A DNA stretch of 64,000 nucleotides from contig JAMXSV010000010.1 of the NCBI GenBank assembly GCA_027559495.1, forward strand, positions 1,240,001 to 1,304,000. Direction: 5' to 3'. Both the position numbers and the translations under genes were made by a program. Numbering within the stretch: position 1 is the stretch's first letter; every line of letters starts with the position of its first letter. The notes beneath the pieces are model-generated. The model did no database searches, had not been told where the DNA came from, and saw only the letters and a program-made list of their open reading frames with translations. This stretch comes from Aurifilum marmelostoma (Eukaryota > Ascomycota > Sordariomycetes > Diaporthales > Cryphonectriaceae). This document shows, one piece after another, positions 43,268 to 53,406 of the stretch.

Positions 43268-44112
43268 TTACTCCCTTATGTAAGGAACAGTTCCGTTGCT
43301 AGGCTCCTCTGTAGAGCAGAATTTGTTAGCAACCATTCGCCAGATAGGATCATCATGATGTCGCGTCATATCCCAACAACTTGACACCGGTCCTCATGAG
43401 CTGAATGGCACTTACCTTGTCCCGGGATAGGGATGAGAGGCGTGAGGGTCGTAGGGTCGATGATAGGGTCCGTGGTGCCAGGGTCCTCGTTAGAGCAGCC
43501 GTTGCCCGAGCTGCCAAAGAGCCCGCGCTTGGCATTGGGAGAGCAGGTTGTCGTCGCAGCCGGCTCGCTGGCCACCTCGGAGGAAGACGAGGCGCTGGTG
43601 GTGACAGTAGCCATGGTCGTGGGGACCGACGTGGTAGCAGGGGCAGACGTGGTCTGCGCCGCTGCGGACGACGACGTCGTCGGGGCCGCGGCCGAAGTTG
43701 TCGGCTGCTGTGCCGCGGAACTGGAGGAAGGCTTCTGGGGTGCCGCAACAGACGAGGACGGCTTCGCAGGCGTCGCCACCGTGGACGGCTTGGACGGTTT
43801 GCTGGGCTTCTTCTTGCGCGCCTCGAGCTGGTGGTTGCTGCTCAGCAGGTCTGCGGCTCTTGCGAGGATGTCTGCCAGCGCCTCATCGCGCTCGGCGAGG
43901 TCGACGTGGGAAGATCCATCGCTGAGGTGGCAATTTCATGATCAGCATTTGGAGATTGGTTAAAGAGTTGTAGCAACGAGCTACGGCGTTTTTTTTTTTT
44001 CTTCTTCTTTTTCTTTTTTCTTTTTTTAAACATACCGAGGAGCGACTTGTTGCAAGGCGCTCGAGACGCCAGCAATGCTGACAAGCACGGCAAAGATCTG
44101 AGCAGAGCGCAT
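43268..44112 (-). CDS. Secreted Ser/Thr/Ala-rich protein
   Basis: Three exons on the minus strand, 44112-44036, 43921-43416 and 43308-43268, encode 207 aa. Intron 2 has a TGCTAAC branch site. Residues 1-20 form a signal peptide (QIFAVLVSIAGVSSA). A helical, charged segment of about 45 residues follows (LAERDEALADILARAADLL), then KKKPSKPSKPS and a mucin-like stretch of Ser, Thr, Ala, Pro and Val, likely O-mannosylated. The C-terminal part holds CSPNAKRGLFG and GNGCSN with two Cys, then a DP-rich linker and a short end. AKRG could be a KR processing site. No GPI-type hydrophobic tail is seen, so it is probably secreted or wall-associated. No enzyme domain recognised; it could be a structural wall protein or an effector candidate. 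Confidence 0.8.
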
Positions 44113-46376
44113 TTTTATAGACGTGAGTTTCGTGACTGCGGGTGAAGAAGAGAGCAGGAGACGATGATGGTGCAACGCAGTTGCGAATTTTGTTCAATTG
44201 CCGATCAACGAGCACGCGTAAAGAAGGTCAGGGTTTAGATCCGGTCTATACCCAAGGTTAATGAGAGTGAGGAACTAGAATTAAAGGCAATCGAGCAGAG
44301 CCAGTCTACTGAAGCCGAAGAGAAGGACAGAAATGCAAAGAAAAGGAAACGCTGAAGAGACACAGTCTGCTGAATGGAATGAGGATGAATGGAAATGGAG
44401 AGAGAGAGAGAGAGAGGCTGCGACTATCACTCATATATATAATTGAAATTTCCAGAACCGGTTCAAGAAAGCGATCCTCGGTCTGCCGAATCAGACAGGC
44501 CTACGATTACGCCTTGGTCTGTCTGTAGGTCAGGACGCGGCCACACAACGTGGTGGAAAGATGACAGGATGTAAGCCCAGGTGCAGTGTCTTTCTTACGT
44601 TGTCAACGCCAAGTCGTCACAGACAATTGTGCGAGGTCAAGAAAATCAGCATGTCACTCAACGTTCTCGTCTGGCCTCAGAAACAGAGCCTCGTCAAGTT
44701 TGGGTGTATGAGTAACGACCTCGAATTCGTCCAGCACCAGACATGTTCCAGGTTTGACCTCTACAGCTATACCAGCAAATGTGACAATTCCTTGTCTCTC
44801 AATCACCCTACTGTACCTTGTCACAGCACGTCTACTAGCAGAGTCTTCAAACTCTATTCCTTTTTTCTCTCTGTTCCTGTTTGATCCTCTTTGTAATCCG
44901 GCAGCGTGTCCGGCTCGCAGACGCAATTGAATCAATCGAAAACGTGATGGACCTTGCCTGGTCCGCGCGAATACTCCAAAAATGTATTATGATTAGGGGA
45001 AATCAGAATAGACTCCTGTAGCCGAGGGCCCAATTTTGCTCCTATTGCTGAGCACAGAGTCTAAAGGAAAGAATAATGGTTCTGATCGTATTTTTAGTGA
45101 CCAAGCAATATCAAGAATTCCTGCAGGACATCAACAGCGCTGCTGAGGAATCACCACGGCTTCTTGGCAGTAAGGAGAGTAAGAATCATTTCGTTGAGTT
45201 CAACGTGGACAAGGAGACTGACTGCTGTGGTCCAGAGCAGGCTGCAGACTGCCAAGAGGGAGTAAATAAACATGCCAAGCTGTCCTTCCTGACATTTGTT
45301 GATCCAAGGGGTGAAAATGACATGTCAGACGGCCTCGAGGCCGCTAACTTTGATCACCCGCTATTGCGAGCTTCCCGCGGGGATGAACATCCCTGTGTAA
45401 GGAACAAAATCTCGAAGGATAGGGTAATCACCACATTACAGTCAGTCGAAGCGTTCAAGAGGCACAAGCGGGGAGCTTGCCGCCAAGGCGAATGGGAAGG
45501 CTTCAGTGGCCTATCCTCACGAACCTGCATGCCAAGGACGGCTGAGCGCCTGCCTGGTCGGAAACAGGTGTTTGGAGTCTGATCATATTCACTACGAGAT
45601 CCAGAAACGTCATAAATAGAATCCGAGGCCAGCGGGGCAGATTGCTCTTGGCGCGTCAGATCTGGGTCCCCAAGATGGTTCGGGCTGATGGTGTCTAGAC
45701 CCAGCAGGCGAAACACGAATTACAAGGCGGCCCTAGAGAGGGTTCAATCAGATCTCACTTCTTGGCCTTACTCATAATTACTTCGCATCCAACTGCCGGC
45801 GAGCATCATTGGAGTAGTGGGCCCTGCTAACGTCTTCACAGTGGACTTTTGTTTCTTGCGGAACTCTTTTGCATTAGGGAAGTAATTAAGAGAAGTAAAG
45901 TAATTTGAACCAGCTCAGATTGCCAGATACCGTCGCGCTGCCGTTGGCACAAGTTATGGGACCAAGTGTATGAAGGCACATCTAATATGTTAGGTTGAGG
46001 CTGGCAAGAGCGAGAGACATGCTTTCTTCACGGAACCATCTCTTAAAAGCTGGGCAGCGGCTTCGTGTCATTATTTGCGATGAATTCTTCCTAGCTTCAA
46101 GAATGATGCCGGAAGGCTCGATCGCTTGAGCAGGTGTTATTGAGAATCACTGACAGCTCGCGCGACGATAATGTTTTGTTATCATTGCAAGTCCGTGTTT
46201 CTTGGATATACCAATTTTTTCTCTCCTCTATAGATCTTGTAACATGAGCCGAGATTCGTCCTAGACATTGACTGTACTCACTCATGTTTTACATACATGC
46301 AACAAGAGTCACAACGCTCATCTTCGTATCATCATAACATTCAACCAGCGCAACAAGTCAACGAAGCCTGGCCACG
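44113..46376. other. Intergenic 2.3 kb, divergent, one weak frame
   Basis: Lies between the minus-strand secreted-protein gene and the plus-strand orphan gene. A (GA)n tract at about 44398-44416 lies upstream of the secreted-protein gene. A 168-codon frame at 45076-45582 is listed separately. The remainder shows no coding pattern. Confidence 0.5.
45076..45582 (+). CDS. Doubtful hypothetical protein
   Basis: A 168-codon frame from a true ATG. It has no recognised domain, no signal peptide and no TM apart from a short hydrophobic start (MVLIVFLV). Composition is mixed and hydrophilic. Nothing in the flanks (start context, splice sites, conserved motif) supports expression. It may be a chance frame or part of an unresolved multi-exon gene. 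Confidence 0.2.
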   Translation: MVLIVFLVTKQYQEFLQDINSAAEESPRLLGSKESKNHFVEFNVDKETDCCGPEQAADCQEGVNKHAKLSFLTFVDPRGENDMSDGLEAANFDHPLLRASRGDEHPCVRNKISKDRVITTLQSVEAFKRHKRGACRQGEWEGFSGLSSRTCMPRTAERLPGRKQVFGV

Positions 46377-47123
46377 ATGCCAGAGACGCGAGTATTCGTA
46401 CGCTTCGAAAAGTGTCCAGGCATGCGCAAGCTCGATGAAGCCAACGTACCGCCAGGTACATATCTGTTCCTCGGTCGAGCAACTCCAACCAACGAGCAAG
46501 ACAATGATGAGCACACCCCCAGACGCCCACCACCCGTGACCGTCAACCTCTGGTGTCACCTGCCCATAGCAGAAGAAGTCGAGAGCGAAGGATTCCTCCA
46601 AGCCCTCCAGAGGCAGGTTGCCGCAACAAGACAAGAGATGGAACGAAGGAGGTGCCGCGTGGAGTGGAACAGCCTCCTCGGACACATTGGCGCCGTGGTG
46701 CCCAAGACGTTCCCGGAGCCTGGGAATGTCGGTGTGGATATGCCGACACATGCGATAGTGTGCATCGTCCCTAAGGATTTTGTCTACGAGGTTAGAAGCA
46801 CCGAGAGTGATATTAGGAGCAACCGTGTCGACAGCTTTTCACAAACTATGGACAGCCCACGGTGTCACGACGTGAGGAGTACCCCAGACAATCACCTGGC
46901 CTACCATTACCGGGCCGTACATCGCTTCACCAAGTTCCTACACTTTCAAGAGCCCCAGGTAGATTGGAAGGGAGGCCCACAGGTGGATATTGAAAACTTG
47001 GCTGGCGCAGAGGTTTGGGACATTGCAAACACAGCGTCGAGGAAAATCTTTGACTTGCGGTGGCAGCTACTACAGAGAATCATATATGCCTGGATGGAAC
47101 GGAATGCATCCACGCAGCGCTAA
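46377..47123 (+). CDS. Hypothetical protein, 248 aa, orphan-like
   Basis: Intronless frame with a good start context (CCACGATGCCAGAG). The protein is soluble: no signal peptide or TM. Its N-terminal third (TRVFVRFEKCPGMRKLDE, then PPGTYLFLGRA) looks like a beta-rich domain. A helical segment EGFLQALQRQVAATRQEMER is a candidate short coiled coil, and the end is helical with Trp/Arg (IFDLRWQLLQRIIYAWME). I do not recognise the family. It is followed after 423 bases by a co-oriented SMP-30 gene. Lineage-restricted origin is possible, but I cannot test it. Confidence 0.65.
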   Translation: MPETRVFVRFEKCPGMRKLDEANVPPGTYLFLGRATPTNEQDNDEHTPRRPPPVTVNLWCHLPIAEEVESEGFLQALQRQVAATRQEMERRRCRVEWNSLLGHIGAVVPKTFPEPGNVGVDMPTHAIVCIVPKDFVYEVRSTESDIRSNRVDSFSQTMDSPRCHDVRSTPDNHLAYHYRAVHRFTKFLHFQEPQVDWKGGPQVDIENLAGAEVWDIANTASRKIFDLRWQLLQRIIYAWMERNASTQR

Positions 47124-47546
47124 AAAGAGAAGTGGCAGCCTATGAAAGATCAAGATGCGCCCCATGGACAGCTATGGACCGGTGATGTCTAGTTGGCTCT
47201 TCAAGCGTGTCGGCAGATCTGTCTGCAAAGACGGTATACTCGTCTATGGTCATACACAGCGAGTCTATACAGTTCATTTCTCATTCAATATCCATTGATT
47301 TCTTTGTTATGGATTTGCGTCCTGTGAGCGGCAAGTGTAGTTGTCTATTGTTTTTGTGTCCGTGATCACTTCGGTCTTGTCAGTCGTAACACTGCTGAGT
47401 GGCACCACTTAATGAACGCTCATCAGTCTTGACGATCATCAGGGTGCTTTGGGGTAACCGTTTCGGGGTGACGTAGAAGTGACGTCGTTGGCCTGGCAGC
47501 ATTAGGAGTGGTCTTCTCAAGGGCAGAATTCAAATGACTTGTCGAT
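47124..47546. other. Intergenic, orphan 3' flank and SMP-30 promoter
   Basis: 423 bases, T-rich, no coding signal; TGACGT-containing boxes at about 47469-47485 could bind bZIP factors. Confidence 0.4.
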
Positions 47547-48491
47547 ATGGCGAACCGTTCAACCTCTCAACAACCTCACCTTGCAATCATGAGAGAGTAT
47601 ACCGCCCAAGAATGGCTTCCTTCAGCATCGGGACTCGGCGAGAGTCCCTTGTACCGGGCCAGTGATGACACATTCTTCCTTGTCGACATCAAAGCTCAGC
47701 TCGTCCACGCCGTTCCTGCACACAAAGGCTGGGAGTCAAGAAGAACCTACCAGCTTGAAGAGTGCGTCACCAGACTACACGTTGTCGCGGACCGGGAGGA
47801 TGTGTTGGCAGTTCAGACCAGGCTGGGTCTGGCGCTCCTCTCGCTGGACTCGGGGGCGCTCAAGCCCTTGGCACAGATAAAGCATCGTGACGATGCAGGT
47901 CTCGACGAAAAGGTGCGGATGAATGATGGCGGGATCGACGCTCGGGGCAGGTGGTGGGCCGGAACCATGGCTTTGGACGAGGAGACGGCGATTGGCCGGA
48001 TCTGGCGCATGGACAAGAGCGTTAAAGAGACGGAGGACGCCTCGGTGCTCGAGCTGGACAGTCTCGTGAGCACGCCTGTGCCCAACGGGCCGGTCTGGTC
48101 TCCCGATGATCAGACCATGTACGTGTGCGAGACGCCGGGCGGAAGCATCTATCGATACGACTACGATCTGGAAAACGGGACGGCATCCAACAAGAGACTG
48201 TTTGCGGAACTAGAAGGAGGCGGGATGCCGGATGGGATGGCAGTCGATGTCGAGGGTCACGTCTGGGTGGCGGCGAACTCGCAGGGCAAGCTCGTGAGGC
48301 TTAGTCCCGAGGGCGAGACGGTGGCTGCGTGCGCCGTGCCCGGGGCCAAGATGACATCTTGTCCTGCCTTCGGAGGCGAGGATATGAAGACGCTGTTTAT
48401 CACTTCCATCGCGTCGGAGGGCTCGACTGGTCATGTGTATCGGGTGGAGGTGGACGTTCCCGGGATCAGGCGACACGAGTTCCAAGCATGA
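47547..48491 (+). CDS. SMP-30/gluconolactonase-family protein
   Basis: Intronless, 314 aa from the ATG at 47547; a second in-frame ATG (MREYTAQEW) 14 codons later could be the start. The six-bladed propeller marks are clear. GLGESPLY holds the metal-binding Glu, RMNDGGIDARGRWWAGTM the substrate/metal Asn region, VPNGPVWSPD a metal-binding Asn and GMPDGMAVDVEGHVWVA a metal-binding Asp. Members hydrolyse sugar lactones such as gluconolactone using a single divalent metal. No signal peptide, so cytosolic. Length matches the family (about 300 aa). The exact sugar lactone is not readable. Confidence 0.93.
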   Translation: MANRSTSQQPHLAIMREYTAQEWLPSASGLGESPLYRASDDTFFLVDIKAQLVHAVPAHKGWESRRTYQLEECVTRLHVVADREDVLAVQTRLGLALLSLDSGALKPLAQIKHRDDAGLDEKVRMNDGGIDARGRWWAGTMALDEETAIGRIWRMDKSVKETEDASVLELDSLVSTPVPNGPVWSPDDQTMYVCETPGGSIYRYDYDLENGTASNKRLFAELEGGGMPDGMAVDVEGHVWVAANSQGKLVRLSPEGETVAACAVPGAKMTSCPAFGGEDMKTLFITSIASEGSTGHVYRVEVDVPGIRRHEFQA

Positions 48492-48847
48492 TTTTGATCA
48501 GTATCGTGTACGATACGATTGCGATATACAAGAGTCCAACAAAGAAACATGACTTGGCCACCGTCGGTGAGCACAGCAAAGGTGCTTACGGACTGTACTG
48601 TGTCGCTGTCAGGGCAGTCACCGCGGAGGTCGGTTCGGATGAACTTGTGTGCGAATGACGTCAGAATCGTTCTATCATATCGTGGCCATGGCATGCGGTG
48701 AAACGTTGATACACGTTGCTCCTCTCTCGATACTCAACATTCTCAAATCTCCAAGCGGACATTCTACGATACTGATCACCAGTCGGGTCAACAGATAACT
48801 TGACAAAGAAAACCCAAGTGATTGCATCCTGCAACAGAGACGCAGCC
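48492..48847. other. Intergenic, 356 bases
   Basis: 3' flank of the SMP-30 gene and promoter of the small gene at 48848. Nothing else seen. Confidence 0.5.
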
Positions 48848-49219
48848 ATGCCGTTCAACTTCTCCTTCTCCAGCTCCGTCTCCTTCGTGACCACCACCTC
48901 CGGCAACGGCGAGCCTCCAAGAGGCTGGGCCTACCGGCATGAAGCCTATTCCAACAACGCCGGCTCGGGCGTGCGCACGACGCAGCAGAATCTGGGTGAG
49001 GCCCCGGTCATGCAGACGAGGATGTACGATGCACAGGGACGACCGCTCCTCACCAGCGGTGGCGATGGAAACAATGGTCAGCGCCGCAGCACGCGCGGTC
49101 CCAGCAGGAGGATCATCAGCATCGAGGACGTGACGGAGATGGAGGACGGTGCGAGTATCGCTTCGGGTGCCCAACAACAACAACAACAGCAACAGCAGAG
49201 CAGTGCGAGGAGCCAGTAG
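48848..49219 (+). CDS. Small hydrophilic protein with Gln-rich tail
   Basis: Single exon, 123 aa; the ATG at 48848 lies in GCAGCCATGCC. The N-terminus is Ser/Phe-rich (MPFNFSFSSSVSF). The middle is the most protein-like part: GWAYRHEAYSNNAGSGVRT, TQQNLGEAPVMQTR and YDAQGRPLL. The tail carries RRIISIEDVTEMED and a Gln9 run. I think similar short proteins occur widely in filamentous fungi, but I cannot name a function. No TM, signal or catalytic motif. Confidence 0.68.
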   Translation: MPFNFSFSSSVSFVTTTSGNGEPPRGWAYRHEAYSNNAGSGVRTTQQNLGEAPVMQTRMYDAQGRPLLTSGGDGNNGQRRSTRGPSRRIISIEDVTEMEDGASIASGAQQQQQQQQQSSARSQ

Positions 49220-49841
49220 CGTCGTGTCGAGGAGAGCTTTGTCAACAAGAGCTGGAGAATATCAAACTCCAGGGAGAAAGAGCATAGTTTATGTGATACA
49301 CGGCAGTGGGCAGTGGGTACTGTGGCAGGCCTGTTGACGGGATTCTGCGGAGCGACTACAAGACATCGATGACTTGCGTATCTGGATGTGTGCAATTGTG
49401 GCGGATAACAAACAGCAGCCGTGGGTTTTTTGCTCCCTTCCGAAGGGTGCTTGGGTTTCTGGGAAGAACCTGCTTCAAGGGCACCAAAGCAAGAAAGAAA
49501 ACCAGAAGGAAGTCGATGATCCTTTTGTTATCGGAGTAGCATGGAGTCACTTGGTATGCGAGGCTGATTTATCTAACGCAGTTATGACTTCTCCCATTTC
49601 CGACCAGACTATATGGTTTTGTCCTTTGAAGCCTTTCCTCGATCAGAGAGAGACATCTAGTTGTGTAGTTTCCTAATCTTCGACAACACATTGGTTCGTA
49701 TATCAAGGCATAACCTTCAACGCTCGAATCACTTCAACTCATAAATTTTCCTTATCATTAATTACTGCTTTCCCTTACGATGAACGAAGTCAATGCTCAC
49801 TACAAAATCAATCACATGTACACAGTCTGAAAAATCATCAG
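49220..49841. terminator. Convergent 3' region
   Basis: 622 bases between facing stop codons, AT-rich toward the right. Presumably carries both polyadenylation regions. No coding signal. Confidence 0.45.
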
Positions 49842-50691
49842 CTACTTTCCTCCAATTGCCTGATAGTCAGAACTCGATCCCCGTCGGTACGGTGGCCTAG
49901 TGAAACGCTCTCGTGTCAGCACAGGATATTCGCAGAGAACGGAGAAGAACGTGTGATTACCTCGTAATGTTTCGAAAAGCGACGATCCCAGCGGTCCCCG
50001 CTGCGTAGAGTCCCAGCAGGTTACTCCAGCCATGATTTCCATAGGCCCGCTGTCCCACCGCCAGCGCCACCAGGTCGTACACCAGGCAGCCGCCAAAGAT
50101 CCAGTCGCTGCACGCAGCCAGGCCGCCAAAGCCCACGGCGGTCAGCACCTTGACGGCGGCGGAGGGCTGCTGGTTGACAAAGTACGCCACGGAGCCGTTG
50201 TGGAGCAGGTCGAGCACGCCGATGCCCGCAAAGGTCTTGCTCACGACGTGCGTCAGGACCGAGTTGGTGGAGCCCAGGTCCATGGGCGGGAGGCGGCCGA
50301 AGACGTAGTACAGCTGGGAGAGGGAGTTGATGACGACAAAGATGTTGCTGAGGCCCAGCTCGGAGGCGTTCCAGAAGACCATCCAGGTGGCGATGCAGAG
50401 GTTGCCCAAGGCGTAGAAGGGGCTGAAGTCGACCATGGTGCTGGTCGCGCCGTCCTCGAGGGCGGACTGCGGGGTCGAGCGCCAGAGGCGCCACAGCCAG
50501 GCGAGCTGGAAGAGCTGCTGGGGGAAGAAGAAGCCGGCGATGAAGTAGGGCTGCGGGGAGAAGAAGGAGAGGTTGGCGTCGTGGACGTCCTTCATGTTGG
50601 GGGTGCTGAGCATGCCGTACTGCTGGGCTGCGAAGTCGATGATGAAGCTGACGGGCGCCAGGTAGCGCGCCGTGGACAGAGAGATACCCAT
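49842..50691 (-). CDS. Multi-pass integral membrane protein, conserved-looking, unknown function
   Basis: Two exons on the minus strand, 50691-49961 and 49896-49842, encode 261 aa. If the intron is retained the frame stops at once (AGG-TAA, with the stop formed inside the GTAATC donor), giving 244 aa. The spliced tail adds PPYRRGSSSDYQAIGG, a Ser/Tyr-rich cytosolic end. Six or seven hydrophobic segments are visible, for example YLAPVSFIIDFAA, YFIAGFFFPQQLFQLAWLW, FYALGNLCIATWMVFW, NIFVVINSLSQLYYVF and LLGLYAAGTAGIVAF. There is no cleavable signal. I recognise no transporter or enzyme motif. Confidence 0.75.
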
Positions 50692-51221
50692 CTTGGTCGG
50701 TTGGATGAAGTACGCGGGTGATCAATGATGACAAGTCAACGGGGACGGCTCCGTGGGAGACAAGTTCACAATAATTCTTGAATTCTGTGTACAGGAGAAG
50801 TCCTGTATCTTTACACTGATGAGGCTCAGAAGAGAGATGCGAACCTGGAAGCCTTTGAGTCTCTACGGTACGCTAGGGTGTGTATATGTATATATGTAGG
50901 TATATACATCAGCAGCCTTGAAAAGTGGTGATGTCAGTCTAATTGATTTGGCGTTGGACGACTATCACAAAGTCAATGGCGTAGGCAGCCCTATTAAGAC
51001 CGTTAAGACCGTTCTGAGACCACCCAGGCAGCGCGTCATCGAGGCGGCTCGAGCCGTTGCAGCCGCTGAAGAGCCGCTGCTGAAGACATTAATTCCAGTT
51101 ACGAGCAATTGATCCCGTTGGATGCATTGCACTACCTTGTGCACCAGAAATCTCACTCGATGCAAAGTGAATTTTTTCTTTTCTTTTTTCGATTGATACA
51201 CATGTCGACTTTTCATTTTAA
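50692..51221. promoter_or_regulatory. Promoter of the membrane protein and 3' flank of the receptor-like gene
   Basis: 530 bases; both neighbours are on the minus strand. A TATATGTATATATG-like block lies at 50883-50898 (about 190 bases upstream of the ATG at 50691). No coding signal. Confidence 0.4.
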
Positions 51222-53406
51222 TCAAGACTCCGGCTCAGGCGACACTGTGATCGTTGGCGAGTTAGGACTCTGGTCTGCATCGTCCACTGCCACATTAGGA
51301 TCCGACCCCCAACCATACGACTCTTCCCTGCGCGGTACAGGGCTATGATATGACTGTTTCGGCACCTCCAATGTATCTCGTCTCGGTCTAGGCCTCTCTT
51401 CCGAAGGCCCAGCAACCGTATCCGAGTCGTCCTGGGACGCCCTTCCTGTGACGCCCTCGATCCCCAGGCCAGACACCGCACTGGTGAAGCTCTCTGCGCG
51501 TGAGCGAGACTGCGAGCGCCGGGGCATATTAGTAGGTGTGATAAGCCCGTCCGAGTCGCGGGGTAAGTTATACGACGCCTTGATCTGCGGCAGGGCCGTG
51601 TTCCTCTGCTCTTCGCCCGGCACGGTGGGGAAATCCGCAGCTGGTCCGATCCGGAACGCACTGTCGTCAAATGCATCTGGGGCTGGCGTTCCTAGTTTGT
51701 CACCGATCCATTCGAAGGCCTTCTCCACCTTGCGCCTGTTTCCGGCGTCGCCTGCTGTCCGTGTGATCCCTGTTGTGCTGTACCGCTGCAGGTCTTGGTC
51801 ATTGTTGTTGAAGGTGGTGCCTCTGGTGGTGGTTTGTGTCAATCGCCTCGACGCATGAGGAGAAGCAGTGGCATTGGTTTCGTATGTCTGGCGTCGTGGC
51901 ATCTCTGGGCCGTTCCGGGTTTCAACGTGGTCAATCTCGGCCCCGTCTTCGTTTTGACCTTGCGATGCGGTTTTGACGGGAAAATGTTCGTTGTTATAGT
52001 GATATTGTGAGCAGGCACAGTGATGGATATGCGTGTCTGTCATAGAGCCCACGTCACCCTCCTTGCCGGCATCTGCCGCCAGGAGAGCATAGAGCGAGCC
52101 GACTGCAGCGAGCCCAGTACCGACGATGGGCGCCCACTGGCCTAGCAATAAGTGATTAGATTAGTATATTGATACACCACAAGAAGAAGGAAAAAAGGAA
52201 AAAAGAAAGAAAGAGGGCACTGTTGGAAGCACCGGTGTCTTTCTGTAGGACAAGTATCCTGGGCTACCTACCCACGCTGGCGATTGGCTCGCTCATGTAT
52301 GCAACCTGGTAACTGAAAAAGTTCCTCTCGCCGACGATGAGGATAGCCAATATGGCAGCGCTGAAGACGGGTATCTCGACCATGCTGAGGAAGAAGCGGA
52401 TCCTGTCATTAACATTGAGCATCTTGGCCTTGGAGACGGCGCTGGACCCCTGCGCGCCCTCCCCGTCGCCGTCCTCCGCATCGCCAAACCGTTTCTTCCA
52501 GTTCAGCTTCAGGATTTTGTTCCACATGCCCACGAGCGACAGGATGGCCGGGATGCAGCAGGCGGCGGCAAGAAGCGTGGCCGTCCCGAATCCCAGCATA
52601 TCCGGGGCCTTGATCACGTAGATGCTGTTTTGCGACCCGCCGCGCAGCGGTGAAAAGGGTCCCTTGTCGACCGAGCACTTGAGGTTGCAGACGTCCTCGC
52701 CATAGCTGAACTCGTCTGCCGGGCAGGGTACCGGATTGACCCTGAAGAACTCGACTGTCAGACTCAAGAGCCCAGACAGGATCATTCCCGTCCAGAGGAA
52801 GATGAGGTTGCGGCCTGGTGTGTTGAAGTACGTCTTGGAGATCCGGACCGTGACCGGGCCGGCCAGCACGCCTATCGCGCAGAGTTGGAACGCACCGTAA
52901 ACGTCCATGTCGACGGCACCTGTTTGATTTCAGCGCGTGAGTGACTAACAAAGAGACCTTGAATACCATATCTCAACAGCATGTGTCGTCGCACTTACCG
53001 TCGACATGAACCGCGGCGAGGACGATCCCGTGCAGTGCTGCCACTGCAGGGAGCAGCAGTGCAGCTGCCAGGCACGCATCCCTAAGCCACTCGGAGCCCC
53101 TTCCCAGCACACAAGCAGCTACCAAGACATAGTATCTGAAATAAAAGACAAAAAGAGCATGTCGTGTGTTAGTCTTTGCAGGGCTAGCCGAAACTGAGGA
53201 AACAGCGAGAGGCGCTGCATGAAGTTGCGGTGTGATGCGCATGAATAATGAGAACCAACGTACAGGATTCTAGTGCCCGGGCCGTACTGCCCCGAAACAG
53301 GCCAGGCGCAGACCACCTGTAGAGTCTCACTAGCAGTACTGTTGATAGTCGTGCTGTTCAGTGGCAGTGAGGCATTGGAGGCAAGGAGTGGGGAAAGAGC
53401 TGGCAT
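51222..53406 (-). CDS. Six- to seven-TM receptor-like membrane protein with long cytoplasmic tail
   Basis: Four exons on the minus strand, 53406-53264, 53135-52999, 52919-52272 and 52141-51222, encode 615 aa. The first 45 residues carry three N-glycosylation sequons (NAS, NST, NST) and fit an extracellular N-terminus. Hydrophobic segments: a short one at LYYVLVAACVLG, then CLAAALLLPAVAALHGIVLAAV, VYGAFQLCAIGVLAGPVTVRI, LIFLWTGMILSGLLSLTVEFF, a loop with several Cys (PCPADEFSYGEDVCNLKC), MLGFGTATLLAAACCIPAILSL, IPVFSAAILAILIVG and WAPIVGTGLAAVGSLYALL. About 270 Ser/Thr/Arg-rich residues follow, with many phosphorylatable RRxS/RxRS sites. The topology is that of a GPCR-like protein, but I see no defining family motif. 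Sequence upstream of the ATG stays open and could extend the N-terminus. Confidence 0.75.
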
